From positions 1-64,000 of the forward strand of contig PLXQ01000033.1 in the NCBI GenBank assembly GCA_003151475.1: a stretch of 64,000 nucleotides of DNA, written 5' to 3'. Shown piece after piece: positions 31,919 to 39,742 of the stretch. The notes under the pieces were generated by a model. The model saw only the letters and a program-made list of their open reading frames with translations. It was not told the DNA's origin and ran no database searches. The first letter of the stretch is position 1. Every line of letters begins with the position of its first letter. The translations under genes and the position numbers were made by a program. The stretch is from Acidimicrobiaceae bacterium. Lineage in GTDB: Bacteria; Actinomycetota; Acidimicrobiia; Acidimicrobiales; UBA8190.

Positions 31919-32734
31919 GTGCGAGCTCGGCTGACGATTGGCGACTTCTCCCAGATCACGCACTTGAGCGTGAAGACACTGCGCCGGTATCACGACGCCG
32001 GGCTGCTCGAGCCCGCGGAGGTTGATCCCAAAAGCGGCTACCGCTACTACGCCACGACTCAGGTGCCCACCGCTCAGGTGATTCAGCGATTTCGGGACCT
32101 GGGAATGCCCGTTCGTGAAGTGTGCGATGTGCTCGCTACCTCCGACCCGCAACTGCGCAGTGCCCTGATTGCCAGGCACCTGGAACGTCTCGAGGACCAA
32201 CTCGCCCAAACTCGGTCGGCGGTGGCATCGCTTTATCGGCTGCTCCAACCGGGCGTAACGTCCGTCGAGGTCGGATACTGGAAGGTGCCGCCGCTACTCG
32301 TGGCAGCCATCAGTGCCACAGTCGGCCGCTACGAGGTGATCGCCTGGTATGACGAGGCGACGGCCGAGCTCGACAGCACATTGGCGTCGTCGGGGTTGGA
32401 TCCGGCCGGACCCTGCGGTGGCCTCTACGACAACGAGCTCTTCACCGCCGAGAGGGGAAAGGCGGTTGTGTACGTTCCGGTCCTGGAGCCTCCGACAAGG
32501 GGAAAGGTGGCGCCGTTTGTCATTCCCGCCGGGGAGCTGGCCACCACCGTGCATGCTGGCGCGCACGATGACATCGATATCTCGTATGGTGCCCTGGGCG
32601 CCTACGTAGCCGAGCACGCCCTCGTGGTTGCCGGGCCTGTGCGCGAGATCTATGTCGTGGGACCGCGGCAAACAGACAAGACCGCCGATTGGCGGACCGA
32701 AATCGGGTGGCCGGTATTCCACACCACGGGGTAG
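31919..32734 (+). CDS. MerR-family activator with GyrI-like ligand domain
   Basis: A 271-residue regulator. The N-terminal MerR winged helix reads LTIGDFSQITHLSVKTLRRYHDAGLLEPAEVD, with the wing SGYRYY. The linker helix AALIARHLERLEDQLAQTRSAV is the dimerisation coil, and residues from about 115 on form a GyrI-like domain (EVGYWKVPPLLVAAI to GPVREIYVVGPRQTD and TEIGWPVF). Such TipA/BmrR-like proteins respond to drugs or small hydrophobic molecules. Translation starts at GTG 31919, seven bases after the -10 box, so the mRNA is probably leaderless. It very likely autoregulates and controls the divergent SnoaL-like gene. Confidence 0.88.
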   Translation: MRARLTIGDFSQITHLSVKTLRRYHDAGLLEPAEVDPKSGYRYYATTQVPTAQVIQRFRDLGMPVREVCDVLATSDPQLRSALIARHLERLEDQLAQTRSAVASLYRLLQPGVTSVEVGYWKVPPLLVAAISATVGRYEVIAWYDEATAELDSTLASSGLDPAGPCGGLYDNELFTAERGKAVVYVPVLEPPTRGKVAPFVIPAGELATTVHAGAHDDIDISYGALGAYVAEHALVVAGPVREIYVVGPRQTDKTADWRTEIGWPVFHTTG

Positions 32735-32912
32735 CTGGTTCCGCCATTGTGACCCCGATTGCCCCTGCCTCTGCCGATACCGAAGATGGCGCTCCTTCAG
32801 AAGATCCGCCTGGTGGCCGATAAATTCAAGCGATACGACCCCAGGCGTCGCTGAGCGTGGACGATTCCCACCAGCGGTCCCGCGGGCGACGCCCCACGAG
32901 GTGGAGGCCGAT

Positions 32913-34625
32913 GTGAGCGACGTATGGGCAGGTCCCGGATACTGGCTCGCCTCGGACGGGAAGTGGTACGCCCCCGAACTCCATCCGTCACTCGTCCAAC
33001 CGCCCGCCGAAGCCACCCCGGAGACCCCGGAAGGCGCAGCGCCCGAGGTCCCGACCCGCTATGCGTGGGGAAACGGTCTTTCCCATTCCCCTGTCCACTC
33101 CGGGGACCCCGGCTCGGGTCCCGCTGGGTGGTCCGAGACGGGAGTGCCGCCACGATCTGCGGGGGCGGATCCGTATTCCGACCTGTACGTCTCCGGTCCC
33201 ACGGAACCCCAACGCCGCAAGCGCATCGGTCGCCGTCCTCTGGCATGGGGTGCCGCTGCGCTGGGGGCAGTCGTTGCCGTCGTCGGAATTCTGGTGGCCG
33301 TGTCCGGCCAAAACACCCGCTGGGACCCCAAGGTCCTCGGGATCGTGCACTTCGTCGAGAAGAACCGTGGCCTGTCCTTCAAGCGCCCTGTGAATATCGA
33401 GTTCCTGGCCGGCGCCCAATTCGACAAAGAAGTCAGTGTCCCCACTCCGACCTCTCAATCCGACCGCACCGCACTCCGTCGTACCTTGAGTGAATTGCGG
33501 GCTCTCGGACTGGTGCACGGCAATGTCAACCTGGCGTCATCGGAGAACGCGCTGAACCAGGCTGACGTCGTCGGGCTCTACGTGGATGCCAAAAAGACGG
33601 TCTTTGTCCGGGGCACCAAGTTGACGCCGTATGTCAGGGTGACTTTGGCCCACGAACTGACCCACGCCCTCCAAGACCAGTACTTCGACCTCACCACCTT
33701 GGACAACCGGGCCAAAGGTGACCAGGACGCGCTTACGGCGCTGGTCGAGGGAGACGCTGTGCGTGTGCAGGACCTCTACGAGCAACAATTGTCCGCCGCT
33801 GACAAAAGGGCCTACCAGAAGTCACAGAACCAGATCCAGAAGGGGTCGGGCAAGACCTCGAACGTCCCCGAGATCCTGGGTGACATCGACAGTTTCCCTT
33901 ACGCCTTCGGTCCAACCTTCGTCGATTCGCTCGATGCCGACGGCGGTACCGCTGGCATCAACCGCGCCTTTCGCAAGCCGCCCGTGGCCGAGGCACAAAT
34001 CGTCGATCCGGTAAAGTACCCGCTCGGATGGAAACCCGCTCGGGTGCCGCCGCCGCCGATCACGGCCGGTGAGCGTCGGCTCGACAAGCCAAGCTCGTTC
34101 GGGCAAGTGTCGTTGTTCGAGGTGCTCGGCGGCCGACTGGGCTACGACAAGGCATGGGCGGCAGTTCAGGGATGGCAGGGAGACAACTCGGTACCGTATG
34201 AGGACCACGGCCACACCTGCATAGCCGTTGACGTGGCCATGGGCAGTGCCGCGGCGACGACACAGCTCACGCAGACGGCCGACCAGTGGGCGCAGGGTAT
34301 TCCCGGTGCCGTCGTCAGCCAGACAGGACGACGAGTCGAGTTGCGTTCGTGCGATCCGGGACCGTCGGCACCCGCACCTCCGAAGATCAACCCCTCGGCC
34401 TTCGACGTATTGTCGGCACGGGCGGAGATCATCGACGGCTTCATGACGAGCGACCACGCTGACTTCGCGTTGGGAGCCTGCATCGCCGATCACATCATTG
34501 TCGGCGTGGGACCGAGCGCCTACGGCGAGCTCACCGCTAACACGTTGTCAGCCAGTCAAGAAGCCCAACTCCGTCAGCTGGTCGTCACGTCGGCCCAATC
34601 CTGCCAGGCGGAAGGCGTCTCGTAG
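32913..34625 (+). CDS. Membrane-anchored HExxH metallopeptidase-like protein
   Basis: A 570-residue protein. The short N-terminal motif AGPGYWLASDGKWYAPE occurs on many actinobacterial membrane proteins. A proline-rich cytosolic stretch and one membrane helix (LAWGAAALGAVVAVVGILVAVSG, about residues 112-134) follow. The extracytoplasmic part carries VTLAHELTHALQDQYFDL, an HExxH zinc motif, with ALVEGDAVRVQDLYEQQ downstream as a likely third ligand (gluzincin-like EGDA). The rest has scattered cysteines (HTCIAVD, RSCDPG, GACIADH, QSCQAEG), perhaps disulfides. A peptidase role outside the membrane is inferred. GTG 32913 is preceded by GGAGG at five-base spacing. Confidence 0.7.
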   Translation: MSDVWAGPGYWLASDGKWYAPELHPSLVQPPAEATPETPEGAAPEVPTRYAWGNGLSHSPVHSGDPGSGPAGWSETGVPPRSAGADPYSDLYVSGPTEPQRRKRIGRRPLAWGAAALGAVVAVVGILVAVSGQNTRWDPKVLGIVHFVEKNRGLSFKRPVNIEFLAGAQFDKEVSVPTPTSQSDRTALRRTLSELRALGLVHGNVNLASSENALNQADVVGLYVDAKKTVFVRGTKLTPYVRVTLAHELTHALQDQYFDLTTLDNRAKGDQDALTALVEGDAVRVQDLYEQQLSAADKRAYQKSQNQIQKGSGKTSNVPEILGDIDSFPYAFGPTFVDSLDADGGTAGINRAFRKPPVAEAQIVDPVKYPLGWKPARVPPPPITAGERRLDKPSSFGQVSLFEVLGGRLGYDKAWAAVQGWQGDNSVPYEDHGHTCIAVDVAMGSAAATTQLTQTADQWAQGIPGAVVSQTGRRVELRSCDPGPSAPAPPKINPSAFDVLSARAEIIDGFMTSDHADFALGACIADHIIVGVGPSAYGELTANTLSASQEAQLRQLVVTSAQSCQAEGVS

Positions 34626-34750
34626 CGTCTTTGGTATCCACGAAGAGCGCGACGACTCCATGTCGGCGTCGAGTCGGTGGTGCGATGGGGACCAATCGCC
34701 TCGTGCGGGTGGAATGGTCGAGGCGCCCGATCGCTGGTACGTCCGTCCGC

Positions 34751-35323
34751 TTAGTGACAGTACCCATATGGGTCGATAGGGGCGTGGCTCTCACCCTCGA
34801 TGACCCAGGAATTGCTGGCCTCGTTCATGTATGCGGCGGGGCACGGTGTTGCGATGGCTATGACTTTCGTCCCCGGGCATACCCCGGGAACGCTGTCACA
34901 TGTCATGGCCTGGTGTCCTTGGGCCGATCCGGGACACTCGAAAGTGAATCCGGGTGCCGCGTGAGCCTGTAGATAGGCGAGGGCCGGGCTACATCCGTAC
35001 CCGCTGGGCACGGCCGCGGCGACATTGCGAGCGGGCGCTGCCGGAGGGGGTGCGGGAGCGGGAGCGGGAGCGGGCACCGTCGTCGGTGGTGCGACAGGAG
35101 GGGGCGAGGTCGTCGTCGTTGTCGGCGCAATGGCCGTCGTTGTCGTTGTGGGAGTCGGGACTGCCGTGGCATGACGCGTGTGAATCGGAGCGACGGCACG
35201 ATGCGCGGCGGGATGTCCCGAGAACGGAATGAGGAACACTACCGTGACCGCGGTGAGCGTCATCACGGTAAGAAGGTGGGAGCTGTTGGTCAACCGATCG
35301 AACCAACGGGAAGTGTTGTCCAT
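34751..35323 (-). CDS. Exported protein with Thr/Pro linker and Cys-rich domain
   Basis: A protein of about 190 residues. One membrane or signal segment (LLTVMTLTAVTVVFLIPFSG) is followed by a long Thr/Pro/Ala linker and a compact C-terminal domain of about 75 residues: GYGCSPALAYLQAHAAPGF, FECPGSAQGHQAMTCD, GVCPGTKVIAIATPCPAAYMNEASNSWV. Six cysteines suggest disulfides. The domain recurs in actinobacterial exported proteins; its function is unknown to me. The start used (MDNTSRW, 35323) is the nearest to the membrane segment, but 35362 is possible. Confidence 0.6.
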   Translation of the reverse strand: MDNTSRWFDRLTNSSHLLTVMTLTAVTVVFLIPFSGHPAAHRAVAPIHTRHATAVPTPTTTTTAIAPTTTTTSPPPVAPPTTVPAPAPAPAPPPAAPARNVAAAVPSGYGCSPALAYLQAHAAPGFTFECPGSAQGHQAMTCDSVPGVCPGTKVIAIATPCPAAYMNEASNSWVIEGESHAPIDPYGYCH

Positions 35324-35661
35324 ACCTAAGGTGTCGGAGTTGCTAAAGGAGGCCTTGACCATTGCGAGCTTTGTTGTCAGGGATAAGGCCAACGTGTGGC
35401 GACACTGCTGACTTCGCGACACAACGACTGCGCAACGTTGCTCTTCTTCCTCTCGGTATCAGTTGTGTGGACGTTGAGAGGAGGCGGCGCGTCAGTTTAG
35501 GAATCGAAGCATCGTTGACCGTGTCGGAGAAAGCGCGTCAGTAAACAGTGATCGAATGGGCGGACATGGCGATGGACAGAGAGAGCCGTCTGCTGAACAG
35601 AGTTGGGCTAAGGACTGCGCTGTCCATCGATGTGTGGACCTCCGACGTCGCGTTCTTTCGA

Positions 35662-36755
35662 CTACCGAAAGGAGAAGGACGGGGATGCCAGGTCTCGTCG
35701 CCGGGAGACGGCCTGAGCCATGAGACATAGCGTCGAAACGGTCGTCTCCCACCCGATGCACTCGTCGGTGATGCTCTGCCCGAACACAAGAGGCGTGGAA
35801 CGGTTGTCGGGGAGCTCCTGGCGACCCTGGGAGAGGAAGCTCTCGAGCATGAGACCCACAATGCCCTTCTCTCCCGAACCAAGGCGCAGCGCCACGTCGT
35901 TGGCAACGAGGGGTTGCTTCCGGAAATCCTTGCCGCTGTTGGCGTGGCTGGCGTCAACGACCAGGCCAGCGGCCAGGCCGGCGTTGTCAATCCGTGTCAG
36001 CGCATCGGCGACGGCGCGTTCGTCAAAATTTGGTCCCGCCGAGCTACCGCGAAGAACGATGTGGCCGTCCGGGTTCCCACTGGTCTCGAAGATCGCCGCC
36101 CGGCCTTCGTCGTCGATCCCCGGGAATACCTGAGCATGGGTCGCAGCGGCAACGGCGTCGACGGCCGCCTGGACATCTCCATCAGGTGAGTTCTTGAATC
36201 CGACGGGCATAGAGAGCCCACTTGCGAGCTGCCGGTGGATCTGGCTCCGAGTCGTGCGGGCGCCTATCGCTCCCCAGCTCACGGTGTCGGCCAGGAATTG
36301 AGCCGTAATCGGATCAAGGAACTGGCAGCCGACGGGAAGTCCGAGAGAGATGACCTGGAGGAGAAATGTACGCGCTGTGAGGAGTCCCTCATTGACGCGG
36401 TATGTCCCGTCCAAGTCGGGGTCGTTGATGAGCCCTTTCCAGCCCACCGTCGTTCGGGGCTTTTCGAAGTAGGCGCGCATCACGATACAGAGTTCCCCTT
36501 TGAGGTCCTCGGCCAGGTGGGCCAACCGGCGTGCGTACTCCAGACCGGCGGTGGGGTCGTGGAGCGAGCAGGGTCCGACGACGACGAAAGACGATCGTCG
36601 GTGCCGTGAAGGATCGAAGCCACGGCCTCGCGATCACGGACAACGGCCCGCTCTTGCTGACTCGTCATGGGTAACTGATGGCGCAGCTCCTTCGGCGACG
36701 AAAGAGGACGGATCTTGGTGATGCGCCGGTTCTGGATCGGAGGGTCCGGCGCCAC
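35662..36755 (-). pseudogene. aroG: DAHP synthase (class I) with one frameshift
   Basis: Two overlapping minus-strand frames together encode a full class I 3-deoxy-7-phosphoheptulonate synthase (about 363 residues), the first enzyme of aromatic amino-acid synthesis. The N-terminal part from GTG 36755 reads NRRITKIRPLSSPKELRHQLP to VASILHGTDDRL; the other frame resumes VVVGPCSLHDPTAGLEYARR and continues through MRAYFEKPRTTVGWKGLINDP, GARTTRSQIHRQLASGLSMP and VDASHANSGKDF, all family motifs. The break lies at about 36584-36592, where one base is missing (CTTTCG for a likely CTTTTCG). A strong attenuator precedes it. With the leader intact, a sequencing error or very recent mutation is likely. 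Confidence 0.85.
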
Positions 36756-36814
36756 GGTCAGCGTTCCTTCCTGCGAACCGGTGGATCCCGAGCCCGGCTC
36801 GCCACGTAGTGGGG

Positions 36815-36850
36815 CAAAGCAAAAGGCAGAGGCCGAAAAGCCTCTGCCTT
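36815..36850 (-). terminator. Intrinsic terminator of the aroG attenuator
   Basis: On the minus strand AAGGCAGAGGC, loop TTTTCG, GCCTCTGCCTT form a perfect 11-bp hairpin (36823-36850), followed by TTTTGCTTT. It sits between the leader peptide and the aroG start. A GAGCCGG just after the Phe codon region and CCGGCTC just before the hairpin are perfectly complementary and could form the competing structure. Confidence 0.8.
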
Positions 36851-36875
36851 GGAGCCGGTCCGAGATGAGTGTCGC

Positions 36876-36941
36876 TCAGTGCGTGGTCGCGCTCCGAGAC
36901 CCATCGGGGGCCGGCTCGTTAAACCACCAATAAGATCGCAC
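36876..36941 (-). CDS. Leader peptide of the aroG attenuator
   Basis: A 21-residue reading frame starting MRSYWWF: a Tyr, two Trp and a Phe codon in a row right after the start, then Asn-Glu-Pro and a short tail to TGA. Runs of codons for the end products of the controlled pathway are the hallmark of transcription-attenuation leaders. It precedes the intrinsic terminator and the DAHP synthase gene. The GTG lies six bases after a TACCAT box (36948-36953 complement), so the mRNA probably starts at the GTG (leaderless). When aromatic aminoacyl-tRNA is low the ribosome would stall on YWWF and allow read-through. Too short for homology; the call rests on codon content and position. Confidence 0.8.
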   Translation of the reverse strand: MRSYWWFNEPAPDGSRSATTH

Positions 36942-37090
36942 GGAAAAATGGTACCAGAGTCGTTGGCCATTCGACTTCACAGGTGCTGTGATATCGGCTC
37001 ATGGCACGGATCTTCTGACCATGAATAGAGGGTGTCGGCCCTGATCACCAGTTGTCCGTTGGCATATGCAGTGCCCGGTACGGTGGGCGC

Positions 37091-38389
37091 GTGTCCCGCT
37101 TTGTCGTCGACATCGGTCCACTGCGGAAGTACCGCCATTTCCGTCGGCTCTGGGCCGGTCAGGTGGTATCGGGAATGGGCTCGCAACTAACTCTGGTAGC
37201 GGTTTCCTTCCAGGCCTACGGACTGACGCACTCGACCCTGGTCGTCGGCTTGATCGGTATGGCCCAGTTGGTGCCCTTATTGGCCGGCGCTCTGTGGGGC
37301 GGCACGCTGGCTGACGCCATCGATCGCCGAAAGGTGCTCGTCCTCACCCAGGTGGCGATGGCCGCCGCCGTGGGCGGTCTCGTCGTCAATGCTTCGCTGC
37401 CCCACCCGGCCGTGTGGCCCCTTTTCATCTGCACGGCGGCGGGTGCCGGATTTCAAGGAGTCGACTGGCCGGCGCGCCGAGCGGCACTACCCATGATCGT
37501 CGATGCTCAAGATGTGACGGCTGCGATCGCTCTCCAGACCACCATCCAACAGCTGGCGCTGGTGGCCGGACCCGCCCTCGCCGGCGTATTGATCGCCGTC
37601 ATCGGGCTGAGCGCTGTCTACGGCATCGATGTTGCGACCTATGCGGTCGTCCTGGTGGCCGCCCTGCTTCTTCCGGCACTGGTGCCGAGCGGCGGTGGTA
37701 CACCCATGGGCCTGCGGTCGATGGCCGAAGGATTCCGGCATCTGCGAAATGAGAAACTCCTTTCCGCCACGTACTGGATCGACCTCAACGCCATGATCTT
37801 CGGCATGCCCCGAGCAGTGTTTCCGGCTCTTGGCGTCGGCCTGTTCGGTGGAGGTGCCGGAGTCGTCGGGCTCCTCTACGCCGCGCCGGGGGCCGGGGCG
37901 TTGGTCGGTTCGCTGTTCACCGGTTGGTGCAGCCGGATACGCCGTCAGGGCCGGGCCATTGCCGCCTGCGTCGCCGTCTGGGGGGTAACCGTCGCCCTGT
38001 TCGGTGTCATTCCCGTGCTGTGGATCGGATTGACCCTTCTGGCACTGGCGGGAGCGGCCGACGTCGTCTCGGCGGTGTTCCGGCAGGCAGTGCAGCAACG
38101 GACCGTCCCTGAACACCTCCAGGGACGTCTCTCGGGGACGTTCTTCGCCGTCGTTGCCGGGGGGCCGCGCCTGGGCGATGCCGAGACGGGCCTGGCCGCC
38201 TCTTTGGGTGGCCCGCAGTTCGCCGTCTGGTCGGGCGGTCTGGCCTGCGTGATCGGAGTGGTTGTTCTCCTGTGGCGGACGCCCGAGCTGTGGCGCGACC
38301 ACGGCGGAGGCGGCACCCTGAGCGCGGAAGCCGAGACCGAGGCCATCACCCAGGTCACGTCGGAACTGGGAGAAGGTGAGCCGCTGTAG
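37091..38389 (+). CDS. MFS exporter, EntS-like
   Basis: A 432-residue, 12-helix major facilitator protein. The N-terminal half starts FRRLWAGQVVSGMGSQLTLVAVSFQAY, the EntS/MFS_3 pattern, with the loop 2-3 motif GGTLADAIDRRKVLVLTQ. The C-terminal half has FRQAVQQRTVPEHLQGRLSGTFFAVVAGGPRLGDAETG, also characteristic of this group. Members export siderophores or drugs. No siderophore genes lie nearby. GTG 37091 is six bases after TACGGT (37079-37084), suggesting a leaderless transcript. It converges on the VOC gene with 37 bp between stops. Confidence 0.85.
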   Translation: MSRFVVDIGPLRKYRHFRRLWAGQVVSGMGSQLTLVAVSFQAYGLTHSTLVVGLIGMAQLVPLLAGALWGGTLADAIDRRKVLVLTQVAMAAAVGGLVVNASLPHPAVWPLFICTAAGAGFQGVDWPARRAALPMIVDAQDVTAAIALQTTIQQLALVAGPALAGVLIAVIGLSAVYGIDVATYAVVLVAALLLPALVPSGGGTPMGLRSMAEGFRHLRNEKLLSATYWIDLNAMIFGMPRAVFPALGVGLFGGGAGVVGLLYAAPGAGALVGSLFTGWCSRIRRQGRAIAACVAVWGVTVALFGVIPVLWIGLTLLALAGAADVVSAVFRQAVQQRTVPEHLQGRLSGTFFAVVAGGPRLGDAETGLAASLGGPQFAVWSGGLACVIGVVVLLWRTPELWRDHGGGGTLSAEAETEAITQVTSELGEGEPL

Positions 38390-38426
38390 CGGAGGTCGGC
38401 AGGATCTCGATCCCGGCGGCGATCGC

Positions 38427-38888
38427 CTAGGGCTGACGTCCGGGCGCCGGAGTCTCCCCGATGGCAGCGACGCTCGTCCCCGATCCGGGCGCGACCAACT
38501 CAATGGCGATGCCGTCGGGATCCCGTAACTGCAGCGACGGGTTTCCGTTTTCCAGCACCACCGGGCCGTGATCGATGCCGATTTCGGTGAGGTGATCGGC
38601 CCAGGCGTGAAGGGCGTCACCGTCGGGAACGGCAAAGGCCAGGTGATCGAGCCTTCCCGAAGGTCCCTCGGAGCCGTCGTTCGCCGCCGCCCGTTTGCCC
38701 ATCTCGGGTGTGACCCGGTCTCCGTCCGAGGTGAGGACGATCACGACCCGGGCAAGGCGGTGGCGAAGCGCCACGTAGCCGATGTCGAGGTCCTCGACGT
38801 AGCTCTCGAGGCCGAGGGCGAGGGAGTACCACTGGGCGCTGGCCCCGACGTCCGACACCAGTAGCTGCACATGGGAGAGCCCGGTCAT
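38427..38888 (-). CDS. VOC family (glyoxalase-like) protein
   Basis: A 153-residue protein with two beta-alpha-beta-beta-beta modules: GLSHVQLLVSDVGASAQWYSLALGL, then RLDHLAFAVPDGDALHAWADHL and PSLQLRDPDGIAIELVAPG. The metal-ligand positions are His (SHVQ), the Asp/His of LDHLAF, and Glu (IELVAP), typical of metal-dependent VOC enzymes or resistance proteins. The substrate is not predictable. ATG 38888 begins the family pattern directly (MTGLSHVQL). Confidence 0.82.
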   Translation of the reverse strand: MTGLSHVQLLVSDVGASAQWYSLALGLESYVEDLDIGYVALRHRLARVVIVLTSDGDRVTPEMGKRAAANDGSEGPSGRLDHLAFAVPDGDALHAWADHLTEIGIDHGPVVLENGNPSLQLRDPDGIAIELVAPGSGTSVAAIGETPAPGRQP

Positions 38889-39246
38889 AGGTGCGCCGGC
38901 GCCCCTGTCGCCATCGTTCACCTCCTGAACGTTACCGAAGAGCGATCCCCGTTTGGTGGTTGACGGCGCCGGGTCGTCAGGTCCGATGCTTTCGGCCTTT
39001 GTTCTGACGCGGTCGCGGTCCCGGTGGTGTCCCCGTGCTTCAAAATGAGACCCGGGAGTGGTGTTCGAGCAGTTCACCATTCGTGCTCGCCGCTTTCTGG
39101 TGCCGGTCCATCGGGGGCATTGGTGAGGGGGTGGTTCCACCTGGGCCCACGTGCGTGGTATTTCGGACTCCTGCTCTGGCGATGTGGAGCCGAAGCTCAA
39201 CTGTCTTCACACCGGTGGCGGCCGGAGTACAACAGGAGGTCTACAC
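38889..39246. other. Intergenic stretch, nothing recognised
   Basis: This lies between the divergent VOC and J-like genes. AGGAGG at 39233-39238 serves the J-like gene. No other element was seen. Confidence 0.4.
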
Positions 39247-39510
39247 GTGACTGACAGAAAGACGAGTACAGGCGTGTACCGCCCGAGGCCGCTCCCTCCG
39301 ATGGACCGCGTTCTGATGCTGATCGCGCTCGGGCTGGACCCACGGTACAAGTACACGAACCATGAGCTTCAAACGGCATGGAGGCGGCGTAGCAGCCAGG
39401 TCCATCCGGACAAAGGCGGTAACAAACTCGTGGCTGCCGCTGTCAACGCGTCCTATGCCACTTTGGCCGGCCAGGCGGAGGAACTGAAGCCCATCGATCT
39501 CAGACTCTGA
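39247..39510 (+). CDS. Small J-domain-like protein
   Basis: An 87-residue protein with a truncated J-like fold: LMLIALGLDPRYKYTNHELQTAWRRRSSQVHPDKGGN, then AAAVNASYATLAGQ. The HPDKGG motif of Hsp40 J-domains is present after a basic helix II (TAWRRRSSQ), and the following helix resembles helix III (INEAYEVLS). No other DnaJ region, zinc-finger or DnaK neighbour exists. It may stimulate an Hsp70 or serve an unrelated purpose. GTG 39247 is preceded by AGGAGG at ideal spacing. J-domains of this size are unusual in actinobacteria. Confidence 0.65.
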   Translation: MTDRKTSTGVYRPRPLPPMDRVLMLIALGLDPRYKYTNHELQTAWRRRSSQVHPDKGGNKLVAAAVNASYATLAGQAEELKPIDLRL

Positions 39511-39742
39511 GTCCCCGCCACCGCCGGGCGATCGGGAGGCCGGTCGAGCTGTTTCGGCTGTTGTCACGCCGTTCATCTTCAGTTAGGAGATCGGTCGCAC
39601 GACAGTCACAGACGGTTCACCTGGATCACATACCGTGGCCCGTGGCGATCATCTCCCTCCCCTTCGAGATCATCGCCTGTGGGGGGCCGCAAACTGGCTC
39701 GGGCTCATGCGCTCCGGGCCAGTTCTGCGCGTCGGCGCAATG

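Noticed and set aside
32628-32912. Earlier start of the HExxH protein inside the MerR gene
   Set aside because: The extra N-terminus would overlap the MerR frame and has no domain; GTG 32913 with GGAGG is a better start.
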